Shown: positions 43,195-50,609 of the stretch, one piece after another
How positions within the stretch are numbered: the stretch's first letter is position 1
Layout: every line of letters begins with the position of its first letter
Assembly: GCF_001280085.1 (NCBI RefSeq)
Contig: NZ_LGED01000102.1
Location: 1-64,000 of the forward strand
Direction: 5' to 3'
Length of the DNA stretch: 64,000 nucleotides
Origin: Saccharothrix sp. NRRL B-16348
GTDB lineage: Bacteria > Actinomycetota > Actinomycetes > Mycobacteriales > Pseudonocardiaceae
Program-made: the position numbers and the translations under genes
Notes under the pieces: generated by a model
Told to the model about the DNA's origin: nothing
The model's database searches: none
Seen by the model: the letters and a program-made list of their open reading frames with translations, nothing else

Positions 43195-43668
43195 GTGACC
43201 GAACCGAACGCACGGGCGCACGTCGACGTCGAGGTCCCGGTCGACGAGGTGTACGCCCTGGTGAGCGATCTGCGCGGCCTGGCGGGCGTGGCCGAGGAGT
43301 ACTCCGGTGGGCGGTGGCTCGCCCCGGCGACGGGTCCCGCGGTGGGCGCCCGCTTCGTCGGGTCGAACCGGCGCGGCTTCCGGGTCTGGCGCACGGTCTC
43401 GACGGTGACCGACGCGGGGCCGACCCGGTTCGCGTTCGAGGTGCGGTCCCTCGGGGTGCCGGTGTCGCGCTGGCAGTACGACCTGGAGCCGACCGCCACC
43501 GGCTGCCGCGTCACGGAGAGCACCTGGGACCGCCGCCCGGCGTGGTACCGGCCGCTGACCGTGCTGGCGACGGGCGTGCGCGACCGGGACACGCAGAACC
43601 AGCGCAACATCGAGCGCACCCTCGACCGGTTGAAGGCGGTGGCCGAGGGTGCGCGTCGGGTGGAGTGA
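43195..43668 (+). CDS. SRPBCC (polyketide-cyclase-like/START) family protein
   Basis: A 157-aa lipid/polyketide-binding-fold protein: AHVDVEVPVDEVYALVSDLR as first strand and helix, TGPAVGARFVGSNRRGFRVW and TESTWDRRPAWYRPLTVLAT, and the long C-terminal helix GVRDRDTQNQRNIERTLDRL. Many such proteins carry out cyclisation or bind hydrophobic ligands; neither is assignable here. GTG 43195 has a weak ribosome site and begins the family's usual start. The gene is divergent from the ECF41 sigma gene with a 126-bp gap and could be its target. Confidence 0.85.
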   Translation: MTEPNARAHVDVEVPVDEVYALVSDLRGLAGVAEEYSGGRWLAPATGPAVGARFVGSNRRGFRVWRTVSTVTDAGPTRFAFEVRSLGVPVSRWQYDLEPTATGCRVTESTWDRRPAWYRPLTVLATGVRDRDTQNQRNIERTLDRLKAVAEGARRVE

Positions 43669-43678
43669 TCCCTTTCGC

Positions 43679-43714
43679 TCGCACGTTCGGAAATCGCATT
43701 TCCGGACGGCGTGC
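43679..43714. terminator. Hairpin downstream of the SRPBCC gene
   Basis: CGGAAAT / ATTTCCG around CGC, within CGCAC...GTGCG outer arms (43680-43714). It ends 19 bp before the iron box, so it may separate the SRPBCC transcript from the DUF1540 promoter. Confidence 0.5.
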
Positions 43715-43732
43715 GAATCGTTCTCGGGGCTT

Positions 43733-43752
43733 TTAGGTTAGCCTCCCCTTAA
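43733..43752. promoter_or_regulatory. Iron box (IdeR/DmdR-type operator)
   Basis: TTAGGTTAGCCTCCCCTTAA matches the actinobacterial iron-box consensus TTAGGTTAGGCTNACCTAA at most positions. It lies 74 bp upstream of the DUF1540 start. Divalent-metal repressors IdeR/DmdR1 bind such sites when iron is plentiful, so the gene should be induced by iron starvation. Confidence 0.75.
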
Positions 43753-43825
43753 TGATTTCGTGTTGCGGCGTCCGGTGGTCGGTGGCAACGTCCAGGTGAG
43801 GAAACTGCTGCCCAGAGGAGCGGTC

Positions 43826-44152
43826 ATGACCACCACGGAAATGCCGGCAGTCAGCTCGTGCACGGTCACGGGTTGTTCGTACAACCACGACGGTTGTCAC
43901 GCTTTCGCGATCACCGTGAGCGGTGCGAACGGCGCCGCCGACTGCGGAACGTTCATCCCCCTGGCCCGCAAGGGCGGTCTGCCGAAGGTCGTCGCGCAAG
44001 TCGGCGCGTGCTCGCGCACCGACTGCATCCACAACGCCGATCTGGAGTGCACCGCCTCCGGCGTGCGCGTCGGGCCCGGCCAGGGTGACCACGCCGCCAA
44101 CTGCCTCACCTACACCAGGGCGTCGGGCGCGGCGAGCCCGACGACGTCCTGA
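43826..44152 (+). CDS. DUF1540 protein with two Cys4 modules, probably iron-regulated
   Basis: A 108-aa small protein with eight Cys in two equal sets: C12, C17, C24, C40 and C62, C67, C75, C93, each in the pattern C-x4-C-x(6-7)-C-x(15-17)-C seen in DUF1540. The short sequences are SSCTVTGCSYNHDGCHAFAI and GACSRTDCIHNADLECTASG. Such Cys4 modules are likely to bind Zn or an Fe-S cluster; function is not established. The start is ATG 43826 with AGAGGAG upstream; the longer frame from 43760 would begin inside the 5' leader. An iron box upstream suggests a role in iron or metal homeostasis. Confidence 0.85.
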   Translation: MTTTEMPAVSSCTVTGCSYNHDGCHAFAITVSGANGAADCGTFIPLARKGGLPKVVAQVGACSRTDCIHNADLECTASGVRVGPGQGDHAANCLTYTRASGAASPTTS

Positions 44153-44168
44153 GGGCCCCACCCGACCG

Positions 44169-44210
44169 CCGCCGGCCGGTCAGCACCCCTCAGAGCTGAC
44201 CGACCGGCGG
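44169..44210. terminator. Bidirectional hairpin terminator
   Basis: CCGCCGGCCGGTCAGC (44169-44184) pairs with GCTGACCGACCGGCGG (44195-44210) at 15 of 16 positions. It separates the convergent DUF1540 gene (stop 44152) and the chorismatase operon's last gene (stop 44224). Confidence 0.8.
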
Positions 44211-44223
44211 GCGGGACGGCGTC

Positions 44224-44715
44224 TCAGCGCCGTCGGTGGTGCCGCGCGACCGCGAGCGTGGCGGCCAGCAGCACCAGGTTCTTCAGCACGAACTCACCGG
44301 TGACGCTGAGCAGCAACGGGTTGCCGTGGCGGAACGCCATCGCCGGCTGCACCACCAGCACGAGGAACGTGCCGAGCAGGTGCAGCGCCGCCAAGGCCGC
44401 GACCAGCCGCACCTGGACCGCCACGATCAGCGCCATCCCCACCAGCACCTCGAACACGCCGATCGTCGGCACGAACCAGGACGCCGGCAGGAACGGCACC
44501 GTGGCGGCGACCAGGTCGCGCACCGGCGACGTGCCCGCGACCTTCAGCACCCCGAACCACAGGAACACCACGCCCAAGGCGATCCTCAGCAGCGGGACGC
44601 TCCGGTCCAGCACGCCGTCCACCGCGCGCGACGCCCCGTCGAGCAACGCCGTGCGCGACGACCCGGCGGACGGCGCGTGGTCGGTCTCCGGCACGTCGGT
44701 CAGCTCCCTGGTCAT
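44224..44715 (-). CDS. DoxX/DUF417-like membrane protein, last gene of the chorismatase operon
   Basis: A 163-aa protein with four membrane helices: LLRIALGVVFLWFGVLKVAG, the PTIGVFEVLVGMALIVAVQV helix, AALAALHLLGTFLVLVVQPA, and FVLKNLVLLAATLAVARHHR. The first helix with FLWFGVLKV and the VGMALI... segment are typical of DoxX/DUF417 proteins, some of which take part in quinone or thiosulfate chemistry. Start ATG 44715, 27 bp behind the 538-aa protein gene in the same operon. Function here is inference only; export of the operon's aromatic product, or electron transfer, are possible. Confidence 0.75.
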   Translation of the reverse strand: MTRELTDVPETDHAPSAGSSRTALLDGASRAVDGVLDRSVPLLRIALGVVFLWFGVLKVAGTSPVRDLVAATVPFLPASWFVPTIGVFEVLVGMALIVAVQVRLVAALAALHLLGTFLVLVVQPAMAFRHGNPLLLSVTGEFVLKNLVLLAATLAVARHHRRR

Positions 44716-44742
44716 CCGTCATCCCCCTCGTCGTGGTCCGGG

Positions 44743-46359
44743 TCAGGCGCCGGACCGGCGTGCGGCCGTGAGCGTGTCGCCCAGCGACCGCAACCGCGTG
44801 TCCGTCCGCTGGACCTGCTCGGCGACGACCTCCAGCGCCCGGTTCAGGTGCGGGCGCACCATCCCCGGCCACTCGACGCCCGCGGCCCGGTCACGGGCCT
44901 CCGCGGTCGGCTCCGGGAACGCCGCGGCCACCGCGTACACGACCGCGCCGAGCACCGCGTCCAGCACGAGTTCCGGCAGCAGCGACATCACCAGGTTCGG
45001 CAGGTGGCCCGCCTCCTCGTCGCCCGACCGCGGCTGCCACGGGTCCAGGTGCTGCCGGACCGTCTCCCACAGGCCCGCGTCGACCGCGCCGACGCCGTGC
45101 CGACCGGCCCACTGCAACGCGTCCGCCCTGGTGACGGTGGCGGCGAGCACCTGGCGGGCGTCCACGCCGATCCGCAGCAGCTCCGCCAGGTCCAGGTTCT
45201 CCGGCGCGCCCATCAGGGACGGCCGCAGGTCCATCGCCACCTGGTGGTGCCAGCGCGTCGCCCACACCGCGCGCCACCACATCGCCTCCTGGGTGGCCGG
45301 TCGGGACAACCACACCGCGATGTTGCGGAAGTAGGCCTTGATCTCCTCGTACGCGGCCCGCCCCGACTCCGACGCGGCGAACCCGACGCTCTTGATCGGG
45401 TCCTCCGGCACGGTCGGGTCGCCCACCAGGTTGACGTTGAAGAAGTGGTGCCACGTGGCGTCCACCGCCACCCGGCCCACGCCGACCTGGTGCCCGTCGT
45501 ACGCGCCGATCGCGCCGAACGTGCTCGCGTCCAGCCGCCCCTTGCGCGGGTCGCGGTCCGCGGCCCGGGCGTTGAGCGTCGACCACGCCACGACCTCCGG
45601 CGCGAGGCCCGCCGGGTACTCGGTGATCTCGTACCCGTCGAAGGCGAACGACCTGGTCAGGTCGTCCGGCACGTAGCACTCGCCCTCGTGCGGGTGGTCC
45701 GGCAGCACGCGGATCGTGCCGCGCGGCCCCGACAGCAGCGGGTGCGGGTAACCCTGGTGCGCCCACTTCGGCGAGTCCGACGTCGCGTACATCCGCGGCG
45801 TGATGACCTGCGGGATGTCGTCGGACTGGTCGTTGAGCTGGAACAGCGGGTCGTGGCCCTCGGACAGCGTGTCGTTGCGGTCGGGCCCGTCGATCGACGG
45901 CGCGACCGGCTCGCCGTTCGGGCCGGGGTCCGGCCAGTGCCACTTGCGCATGCTCCGGACCCGCGGCAGGTCGCCGCACAGGGACACGCCCAGGTCCTCG
46001 TGGTCGCCGGTGGCGAACACGCCGCCGCCGGCGTCCATGAACTCCGCCAACGCCCGCAACTCGGTCTCGTCCAGCGGCGCGCGGTCCGCGCGGGCCACGC
46101 CGAAGAGCCAGATCTGGTTGTACTGGCCCAGGTCGTGCCCGTCGAACCGGAAACCCGGGAGGTCGGCGGACAGCGCGGGCAGGTTCTCCTCGCGGTGCGC
46201 CCTCGTCACCTCGAACCGGACCCACGGCCCGGGCGGCGTGGACAGCACGTCCACGAGCGTGGCCAGGCCGAAGTCGGCCCGGTCGAAGCTCGCCGTCCCG
46301 TCGGTCACCATCAGGATCCGGACGGCGTCCGGCTCGGCCAGGACCGATGTGCTCGGCAT
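44743..46359 (-). CDS. Unrecognised 538-aa protein, GATase1/ThuA-like N-terminal domain
   Basis: I do not recognise this protein with certainty. The N-terminal 150 residues look like a class I glutamine-amidotransferase/ThuA-like Rossmann fold: VRILMVTDGTASFDRADFGL, GQYNQIWLFGVARADRAP, LAEFMDAGGGVFATGDHEDL. The rest (residues 160-538) has conserved-looking Trp/His/Asp-rich stretches (MRKWHWPDPGPNGEPVAPSI, WAHQGYPHPLLSGPRG, DATWHHFFNVNLVGDPTVPE, WWRAVWATRWHHQVAMDLRP) and an extended helical tail. No signal or membrane segment. It lies between the chorismatase (17-bp gap) and the DoxX-like gene (27-bp gap), so it is part of the same operon and should act on or with the chorismatase product. ATG 46359 follows AGGGGGAAC. 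Confidence 0.6.
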   Translation of the reverse strand: MPSTSVLAEPDAVRILMVTDGTASFDRADFGLATLVDVLSTPPGPWVRFEVTRAHREENLPALSADLPGFRFDGHDLGQYNQIWLFGVARADRAPLDETELRALAEFMDAGGGVFATGDHEDLGVSLCGDLPRVRSMRKWHWPDPGPNGEPVAPSIDGPDRNDTLSEGHDPLFQLNDQSDDIPQVITPRMYATSDSPKWAHQGYPHPLLSGPRGTIRVLPDHPHEGECYVPDDLTRSFAFDGYEITEYPAGLAPEVVAWSTLNARAADRDPRKGRLDASTFGAIGAYDGHQVGVGRVAVDATWHHFFNVNLVGDPTVPEDPIKSVGFAASESGRAAYEEIKAYFRNIAVWLSRPATQEAMWWRAVWATRWHHQVAMDLRPSLMGAPENLDLAELLRIGVDARQVLAATVTRADALQWAGRHGVGAVDAGLWETVRQHLDPWQPRSGDEEAGHLPNLVMSLLPELVLDAVLGAVVYAVAAAFPEPTAEARDRAAGVEWPGMVRPHLNRALEVVAEQVQRTDTRLRSLGDTLTAARRSGA

Positions 46360-46376
46360 GGGTGTTCCCCCTCGGT

Positions 46377-47375
46377 TCACGGTGTCATCCCTTCGATCTC
46401 GACCAGCAGGTCCGGGCGGCAGACGTCGACGGTGAACACCGCGATGTCCGCGCGCCGGGAGAATTCGTCGCGGCACAGCCGCGTCACGACCGGCACGTCC
46501 TCGGGTCGCTTGACGTAGACCTTGATCGCGCGCAGGTCTTCGAGGCGGTAGCCGCCGTCGATGCCGTGCCCGGTCAGGTTGTCCGCGCCGATGAGCGCGG
46601 CGATGTTGGCCAGCGTCACCTGGACCTGGCGCGCCACGTCGCCGGGCGCCACGGTGGCGTGGTCGAGGATGCTCGCGGTGCCCGACACGTACAGCGAGCC
46701 CCGGCCCTGCTCCGGCTTCAGGTACGTCGCCCGCGCGAAGCTCGGCGGCCTCGGCCCGTACTGCTCGGGGTACTCGTGCGCGGGCACCTGCAACGGGTTC
46801 TCCAGGTGCACCGCGGTGTGCGACCGGTGCGCCAGGAAGTAGAACGCGACGCCGTCGCCCAGCGAGCCGATGCCGGTCGACGCCGGCATGGCGTGCCCGC
46901 GCTCGTCGAACGCCTTGCCCCGGCCGACGCAGAAGTCCCGGTACACCTCGGTGCCGTGCGCGCTGCGCTCGGTGATGCCGTCGAGCATGTTCCACATGCG
47001 GAACACGTTCCGGTAGCCCAGGTCCTCGACCAGCTCGAACGCCGCCAGGTACGCCTGGCGCGTCGCCTCGCCGCAGTCCTCCGACGGCCCGATCCACCCG
47101 GCGCAGAACAGCAGTTCGCCGTCGTGCGCGTAGAGCAGCCCCTTGTGCTCGCCGGTCCGGACCACGCTCCCCTCCGTGTGCCAGACCTCCACCACCTCGG
47201 GCTCACCCGGCCGCACCATGTGCAGCGGGAGGACCGGCAGGCCGTGCTCCCACCGCGGCCGGCCACCCGCGGTCGAGTGGCGGACGGCGCCCAGCACGGT
47301 GTCGCCGGCCAGGACGGCGAAGTCCTCCGCCGTCCGGAACGTGCACGGCGGTGTCACGATGACGTTGCCACGCAA
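46377..47375 (-). CDS. Chorismatase, FkbO/Hyg5 family
   Basis: A 332-aa enzyme that hydrolyses chorismate to either 3,4-dihydroxycyclohexa-1,5-dienecarboxylate (FkbO) or 3-hydroxybenzoate (Hyg5), releasing pyruvate. Family marks: an N-terminal VLPLHMVRPG..EVVEVWHT segment, FRMWNMLDGITERSAHGTEV, GIGSLGDGVAFYFLAHRSHT, the LYVSGTASILDHATV motif and a C-terminal RidA-like half ending VFTVDVCRPDLLVEIEG. The Gly in SGTAS and the Cys in VCRPDLL look like the Hyg5-type choice, which would predict 3-hydroxybenzoate; that needs an alignment. TTG 47375 is chosen as GGGGGGAG lies 8-14 bases upstream and the frame ends there. Follows DAHP synthase by 14 bp. No PKS or NRPS is in the window. Confidence 0.85.
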   Translation of the reverse strand: MRGNVIVTPPCTFRTAEDFAVLAGDTVLGAVRHSTAGGRPRWEHGLPVLPLHMVRPGEPEVVEVWHTEGSVVRTGEHKGLLYAHDGELLFCAGWIGPSEDCGEATRQAYLAAFELVEDLGYRNVFRMWNMLDGITERSAHGTEVYRDFCVGRGKAFDERGHAMPASTGIGSLGDGVAFYFLAHRSHTAVHLENPLQVPAHEYPEQYGPRPPSFARATYLKPEQGRGSLYVSGTASILDHATVAPGDVARQVQVTLANIAALIGADNLTGHGIDGGYRLEDLRAIKVYVKRPEDVPVVTRLCRDEFSRRADIAVFTVDVCRPDLLVEIEGMTP

Positions 47376-47389
47376 TGGTTTCTCCCCCC

Positions 47390-48571
47390 TCAGAGTCGGA
47401 CGGAACGCCACGCCGCGATCACGGCGAGCGCCTGTCCGGGATTGAGCCTCGGATCGCAGAGGCTCGTGTACGTGCCGGTCGGGAAGTCGTCCCAACCGCA
47501 TTCCTCGACCTCGTCCGGCGTGGTCTCCAGGTGCAGGCCGCCGGCCACCCCACCGGCGGCGGGCACGATCGCCCGGAAGGCCGCGACCTCGCGGACGACC
47601 GCGTCGACCAGCCGTGTCTTGCGGCCGCGGTCGTCGGTGACCGTGTTGCCGTGCATCGGGTCGCACAGCCAGACCACCGGGTGGCCTGCCGCGCGGACCG
47701 CCTCCACCAGCGGCGGCAGCAGCTCGGCCACCCGGTCCGCGCCGAGGCGGGCGATCAGCGTCAGCCGACCGGGCTCCCGCTCCGGGTCGAGCCGCGCGCA
47801 CAGCGCCCGCAGCTCGTCCGGCCGCATCCCCGGGCCCACCTTGCAGGCCACCGGGTTCGCCACCGACGCCAGCAGCCGCACGTGCGCGCCGTCGACGGCA
47901 CGGGTCCGGTCGCCGATCCACGGCCAGTGCGTCGAGGTGAGCAGCGGGACGCCCCGGTCGTCCCGGCGCACCAGCGGCAGCTCGTAGTCCAGCACCAGCG
48001 CCTCGTGGCTGGTCCACAGCGACGGGTGGTGGTGGCGGAGCAGCTCCGTCGCCGACCGCGCCGCGTGGTAGCCGGCGATGAGCCTCGTCGGGTCCGCCCG
48101 CCGGGCCCACGCGTCCGCCTGCGGCGCGTTGACCAGGTCGCCCCGGTACACCGGCAGCTCCACCCCGTCGACGACCTCGGTCGGCCGCGAGCGCGGCTTG
48201 GCGAACTGCCCGGCCATCCGGCCGACCCGCACCACGGGCCGGTCGTCGTGGCCCAGGGCCGAGGCCAGCCGGTCGACCAGCGCCGCCTTGGGCGTCACGT
48301 GCCGCGGTCCGCACTCGCCGAACGGCTCGGCGCAGTCACCGGCCTGCACGACGAGCCGCCGACCGGCCGCGACCTCGGCCAGCTCGGACCGCAGCGCCGC
48401 CACCTCGGCCGGCGTCACCAGGCCGTCCAGTCGTGCCAACCTGGCCCGGAACGACCGCGCGCGGCGGTCGGGCCACGACGGCTGCTGTGCCGCGGGCAGC
48501 GATTTCCAGTGCGCCGTCTCCCATTCGGACAACACCCTGGCGTGGCTGCGCGGAACGGGCTCCGTGGACAC
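47390..48571 (-). CDS. Class II DAHP synthase (3-deoxy-7-phosphoheptulonate synthase), pathway-specific
   Basis: First enzyme of the shikimate pathway, joining phosphoenolpyruvate and erythrose 4-phosphate. The 393-aa sequence has the class II marks: VQAGDCAEPFGECGPRHVTP, RMAGQFAKPRS, GDLVNAP, GYHAARSATELL, VACKVGPGM, VWLCDPMHGNT and GLHLETTPDEVEECGWDD. It is shorter than the primary-metabolism enzyme of actinomycetes (about 460 aa) and lacks much of the N-terminal extension, like the PhzC-type enzymes of specialised metabolism, which are usually free of feedback inhibition. GTG 48571 has GGAGG six bases upstream; the frame is open to 48616. First gene of the four-gene operon, it should raise chorismate supply for the chorismatase. 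Confidence 0.92.
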   Translation of the reverse strand: MSTEPVPRSHARVLSEWETAHWKSLPAAQQPSWPDRRARSFRARLARLDGLVTPAEVAALRSELAEVAAGRRLVVQAGDCAEPFGECGPRHVTPKAALVDRLASALGHDDRPVVRVGRMAGQFAKPRSRPTEVVDGVELPVYRGDLVNAPQADAWARRADPTRLIAGYHAARSATELLRHHHPSLWTSHEALVLDYELPLVRRDDRGVPLLTSTHWPWIGDRTRAVDGAHVRLLASVANPVACKVGPGMRPDELRALCARLDPEREPGRLTLIARLGADRVAELLPPLVEAVRAAGHPVVWLCDPMHGNTVTDDRGRKTRLVDAVVREVAAFRAIVPAAGGVAGGLHLETTPDEVEECGWDDFPTGTYTSLCDPRLNPGQALAVIAAWRSVRL

Positions 48572-48834
48572 TCGCGCCTCCGTTGATCCGGTTCCAGCTC
48601 TTGGTTTCAACGGCAATCATGCGGAAACGCGGGTTGCCTTTCGTCGGTCCCCGGGTGGATTCACCGGGTCCTCTTTCCCGTGCTGCGTCGCCCGATCGAG
48701 GTAAACCGTGAGGGGGATCGTCAAGCTCCCACGCAGGGTGGACGATAGTTCGGGGAGGGGGTGATCCCATTGTTCGCGGTGCGTGCGAAATGGGCGCGTG
48801 CTGAACGCCGGATCGCGTGACAAGGGGAGGAATA
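48572..48834. promoter_or_regulatory. Divergent promoter region, DAHP-synthase operon and two-component operon
   Basis: 263 bp of lower GC than its surroundings with no gene. It must contain promoters for both operons. I see no strong dyad; the NarL-type regulator of the right-hand operon is a candidate to bind here. Confidence 0.4.
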
Positions 48835-49389
48835 GTGTCCAGTTCCCACGTGCGTCTTGTGGTGTCGGTGCAGGCGGCCGGTTTCGAGGAGAAACCGGCG
48901 GAGGGCCACCTGGCCACCGGGCTGCTCGTCGAACCGGGCGCGGTGCTCGTGCCCGCCGCGACCGAGGGGATCGCCGAGGCGACCGCCGGCATCGACCTCC
49001 TGGTGCTGCCGCTGGGCGAGGCGGGCCGGGTCGAGCGGCTCGTCGCGGAGCGGGTGACGTTCAGCCCGCTGCCGGGCGGGAAGGGCCGTCGGTTCGCGGT
49101 GATCCGGATGGCGAACGACGACTCGCGGCACGAGCCGAACGTCGGCGAGTTCACCGGTTCCCGGTTGGACGAGGCGCTCGACCGCCACGAGGGCGACCTG
49201 TGGGCGGCGCTGGAGCACCTGGGCGTCATCGCGCCCGGCTCGCGTGACGCGGTCACGCCCGAACTGCTGCGGCGGGTGCCCGAAGTCGTGGCCGAGCAGC
49301 GGAAGCCGGAGTTCGAGGAGCCCGACGACGGCCTCGTGCCGGGCGACCGGTGCGACCTCCTGCCGACGTGCCGGAAGGAGCCCGCCTGA
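48835..49389 (+). CDS. Hypothetical protein, first gene of a two-component operon
   Basis: A 184-aa protein I do not recognise. The N-terminal half (VRLVVSVQAAGF, GHLATGLLVEPGAVLVPAAT) resembles the first strands of a trypsin-like beta-barrel but the catalytic His is absent, and no Ser motif follows. It could be a degenerate protease-like sensor. The C-terminal part is helical and acidic with LDEALDRHEGDLWAALEHLG and an unpaired Cys pair (DRCDLLPTC). No signal peptide. GTG 48835 has AGGGGAGGA just upstream. The stop overlaps the kinase ATG by one base (TGATG), so it is coupled to and probably an accessory of the kinase. Confidence 0.65.
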   Translation: MSSSHVRLVVSVQAAGFEEKPAEGHLATGLLVEPGAVLVPAATEGIAEATAGIDLLVLPLGEAGRVERLVAERVTFSPLPGGKGRRFAVIRMANDDSRHEPNVGEFTGSRLDEALDRHEGDLWAALEHLGVIAPGSRDAVTPELLRRVPEVVAEQRKPEFEEPDDGLVPGDRCDLLPTCRKEPA

Positions 49390-50609
49390 TGGACGGGGAG
49401 GGGCGGCCATCGTGGTTGTCCCGCGCCACGGCGGTCGACGTCGCCCTGGCGGCCTCGGCCGCCGTCGTGGACGTCTTCCTGTTCTCGGCCGTCAGCAGCC
49501 GCACACCGGAGGGCGCGGGCCTGTGGTTGTTCACCGCCCTGGTCGCGGTCGGCTTCGCGGCGCTGCTGGTGCGGCGCAGGCACCCGGTGCTGGTGTTCGG
49601 GGTCGTCTGGGTGTGGGCGGTGCTCGTCACGCCGACGAGCGAGCTGGACTTCGAGCCGACCGCCATCCCGTGCGTCGCGCTGTTCACCGTCGCGCTGCGC
49701 GGGCAGCTCAGGGTGTCGGCGGGCGCGCTGCTCGCGTGCGCGGTGCTCGCCGTGCTGGCCGGGCTGCGGGAGGCCGCGTCCCGGCCGCCCGAGGCGCGGT
49801 TGGTCGCCACCTACGCCACGCTGGTGTTCTACCTGCTCGTGTACGGCTGCGTGTGGGCCGGCGGGCGGTGGGCTCGGCTGAGCCGCCAGCACGCCGAGGA
49901 CCTCGAGTTCCGCCGCCGCGTGGAGGCGCACGAGGCGGTCATCGGCGAGCGCACCCGCATCGCGCGCGAACTGCACGACATCGTGGCGCACTCGGTCACC
50001 GTGATGGTGCTGCAGGCGGCGGGCGCGCGGCGGGTACTCGACAACGACCCGGTGCGGGTCGGGCACGCACTCGGCCACATCGAGGAGGCGGGCGAGCAGG
50101 CGATGGGCGAGTTGCGGCGGATGCTGACCGCGTTGCGGCTGAGCTACGACGACGAGGGGTCGTGCGACACCGTGACCGGTCGGCCGCAGCCCGGCCTGGC
50201 CGACGTCGAGCACCTGGTCGGCACCATCGCGGCGGCCGGGGTCCGGGTGCACACGAGGGTGGAGGGCGAGCCGGGCCGGCTGGCGGCCAGCGTGGACCTC
50301 GCCGCGTACCGGGTCGTGCAGGAGGCGTTGACCAACGTGACCAAGCACGTCGGACCCGGCGCGCAGGTGGACGTGCGGCTGCGGTGGGAAGTCGACGAGC
50401 TGACCGTCGAGGTCACCGACGACGGTCGGGGGCGGCGGCCGGAGCGCACGCTGTCCACGAACCACGGCCTGACCGGGCTGGTGGAGCGGCTGGCGATCGT
50501 GGGCGGGCGGCTGGAGACCGAGCCGGTGCCTGGGGGCGGGTTCCGGGTGACGGCCGTGCTGCCGGTCGCCGGGCCGGTGGCGAGCGAGCCCGTGCGGGAA
50601 CCGCGGTGA
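49389..50609 (+). CDS. NarL-type sensor histidine kinase
   Basis: A 406-aa membrane-bound HPK7 (HisKA_3) kinase. Residues 15-155 hold about five hydrophobic segments (VALAASAAVVDVFLF, LFTALVAVGFAALLV, VLVFGVVWVWAVLV, AGALLACAVLAVLAG, ATLVFYLLVYGCVWAG), a sensor embedded in the membrane. The HisKA_3 dimerisation domain has the ERTRIARELHDIVAHSVTVM motif with phosphorylated His196. The ATPase domain shows VVQEALTNVTKHV (N-box), DDGRG and a GLTGLVERLAIVGG G-box. It starts with a one-base overlap with the preceding gene and ends with a four-base overlap (GTGA) with the regulator. Confidence 0.93.
   Translation: MDGEGRPSWLSRATAVDVALAASAAVVDVFLFSAVSSRTPEGAGLWLFTALVAVGFAALLVRRRHPVLVFGVVWVWAVLVTPTSELDFEPTAIPCVALFTVALRGQLRVSAGALLACAVLAVLAGLREAASRPPEARLVATYATLVFYLLVYGCVWAGGRWARLSRQHAEDLEFRRRVEAHEAVIGERTRIARELHDIVAHSVTVMVLQAAGARRVLDNDPVRVGHALGHIEEAGEQAMGELRRMLTALRLSYDDEGSCDTVTGRPQPGLADVEHLVGTIAAAGVRVHTRVEGEPGRLAASVDLAAYRVVQEALTNVTKHVGPGAQVDVRLRWEVDELTVEVTDDGRGRRPERTLSTNHGLTGLVERLAIVGGRLETEPVPGGGFRVTAVLPVAGPVASEPVREPR

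Noticed and set aside
44224..48571. A complete PKS/NRPS biosynthetic cluster around the chorismatase
   Set aside because: No ketosynthase, adenylation or acyl-carrier genes are visible within 20 kb on either side; only the short operon is supported.
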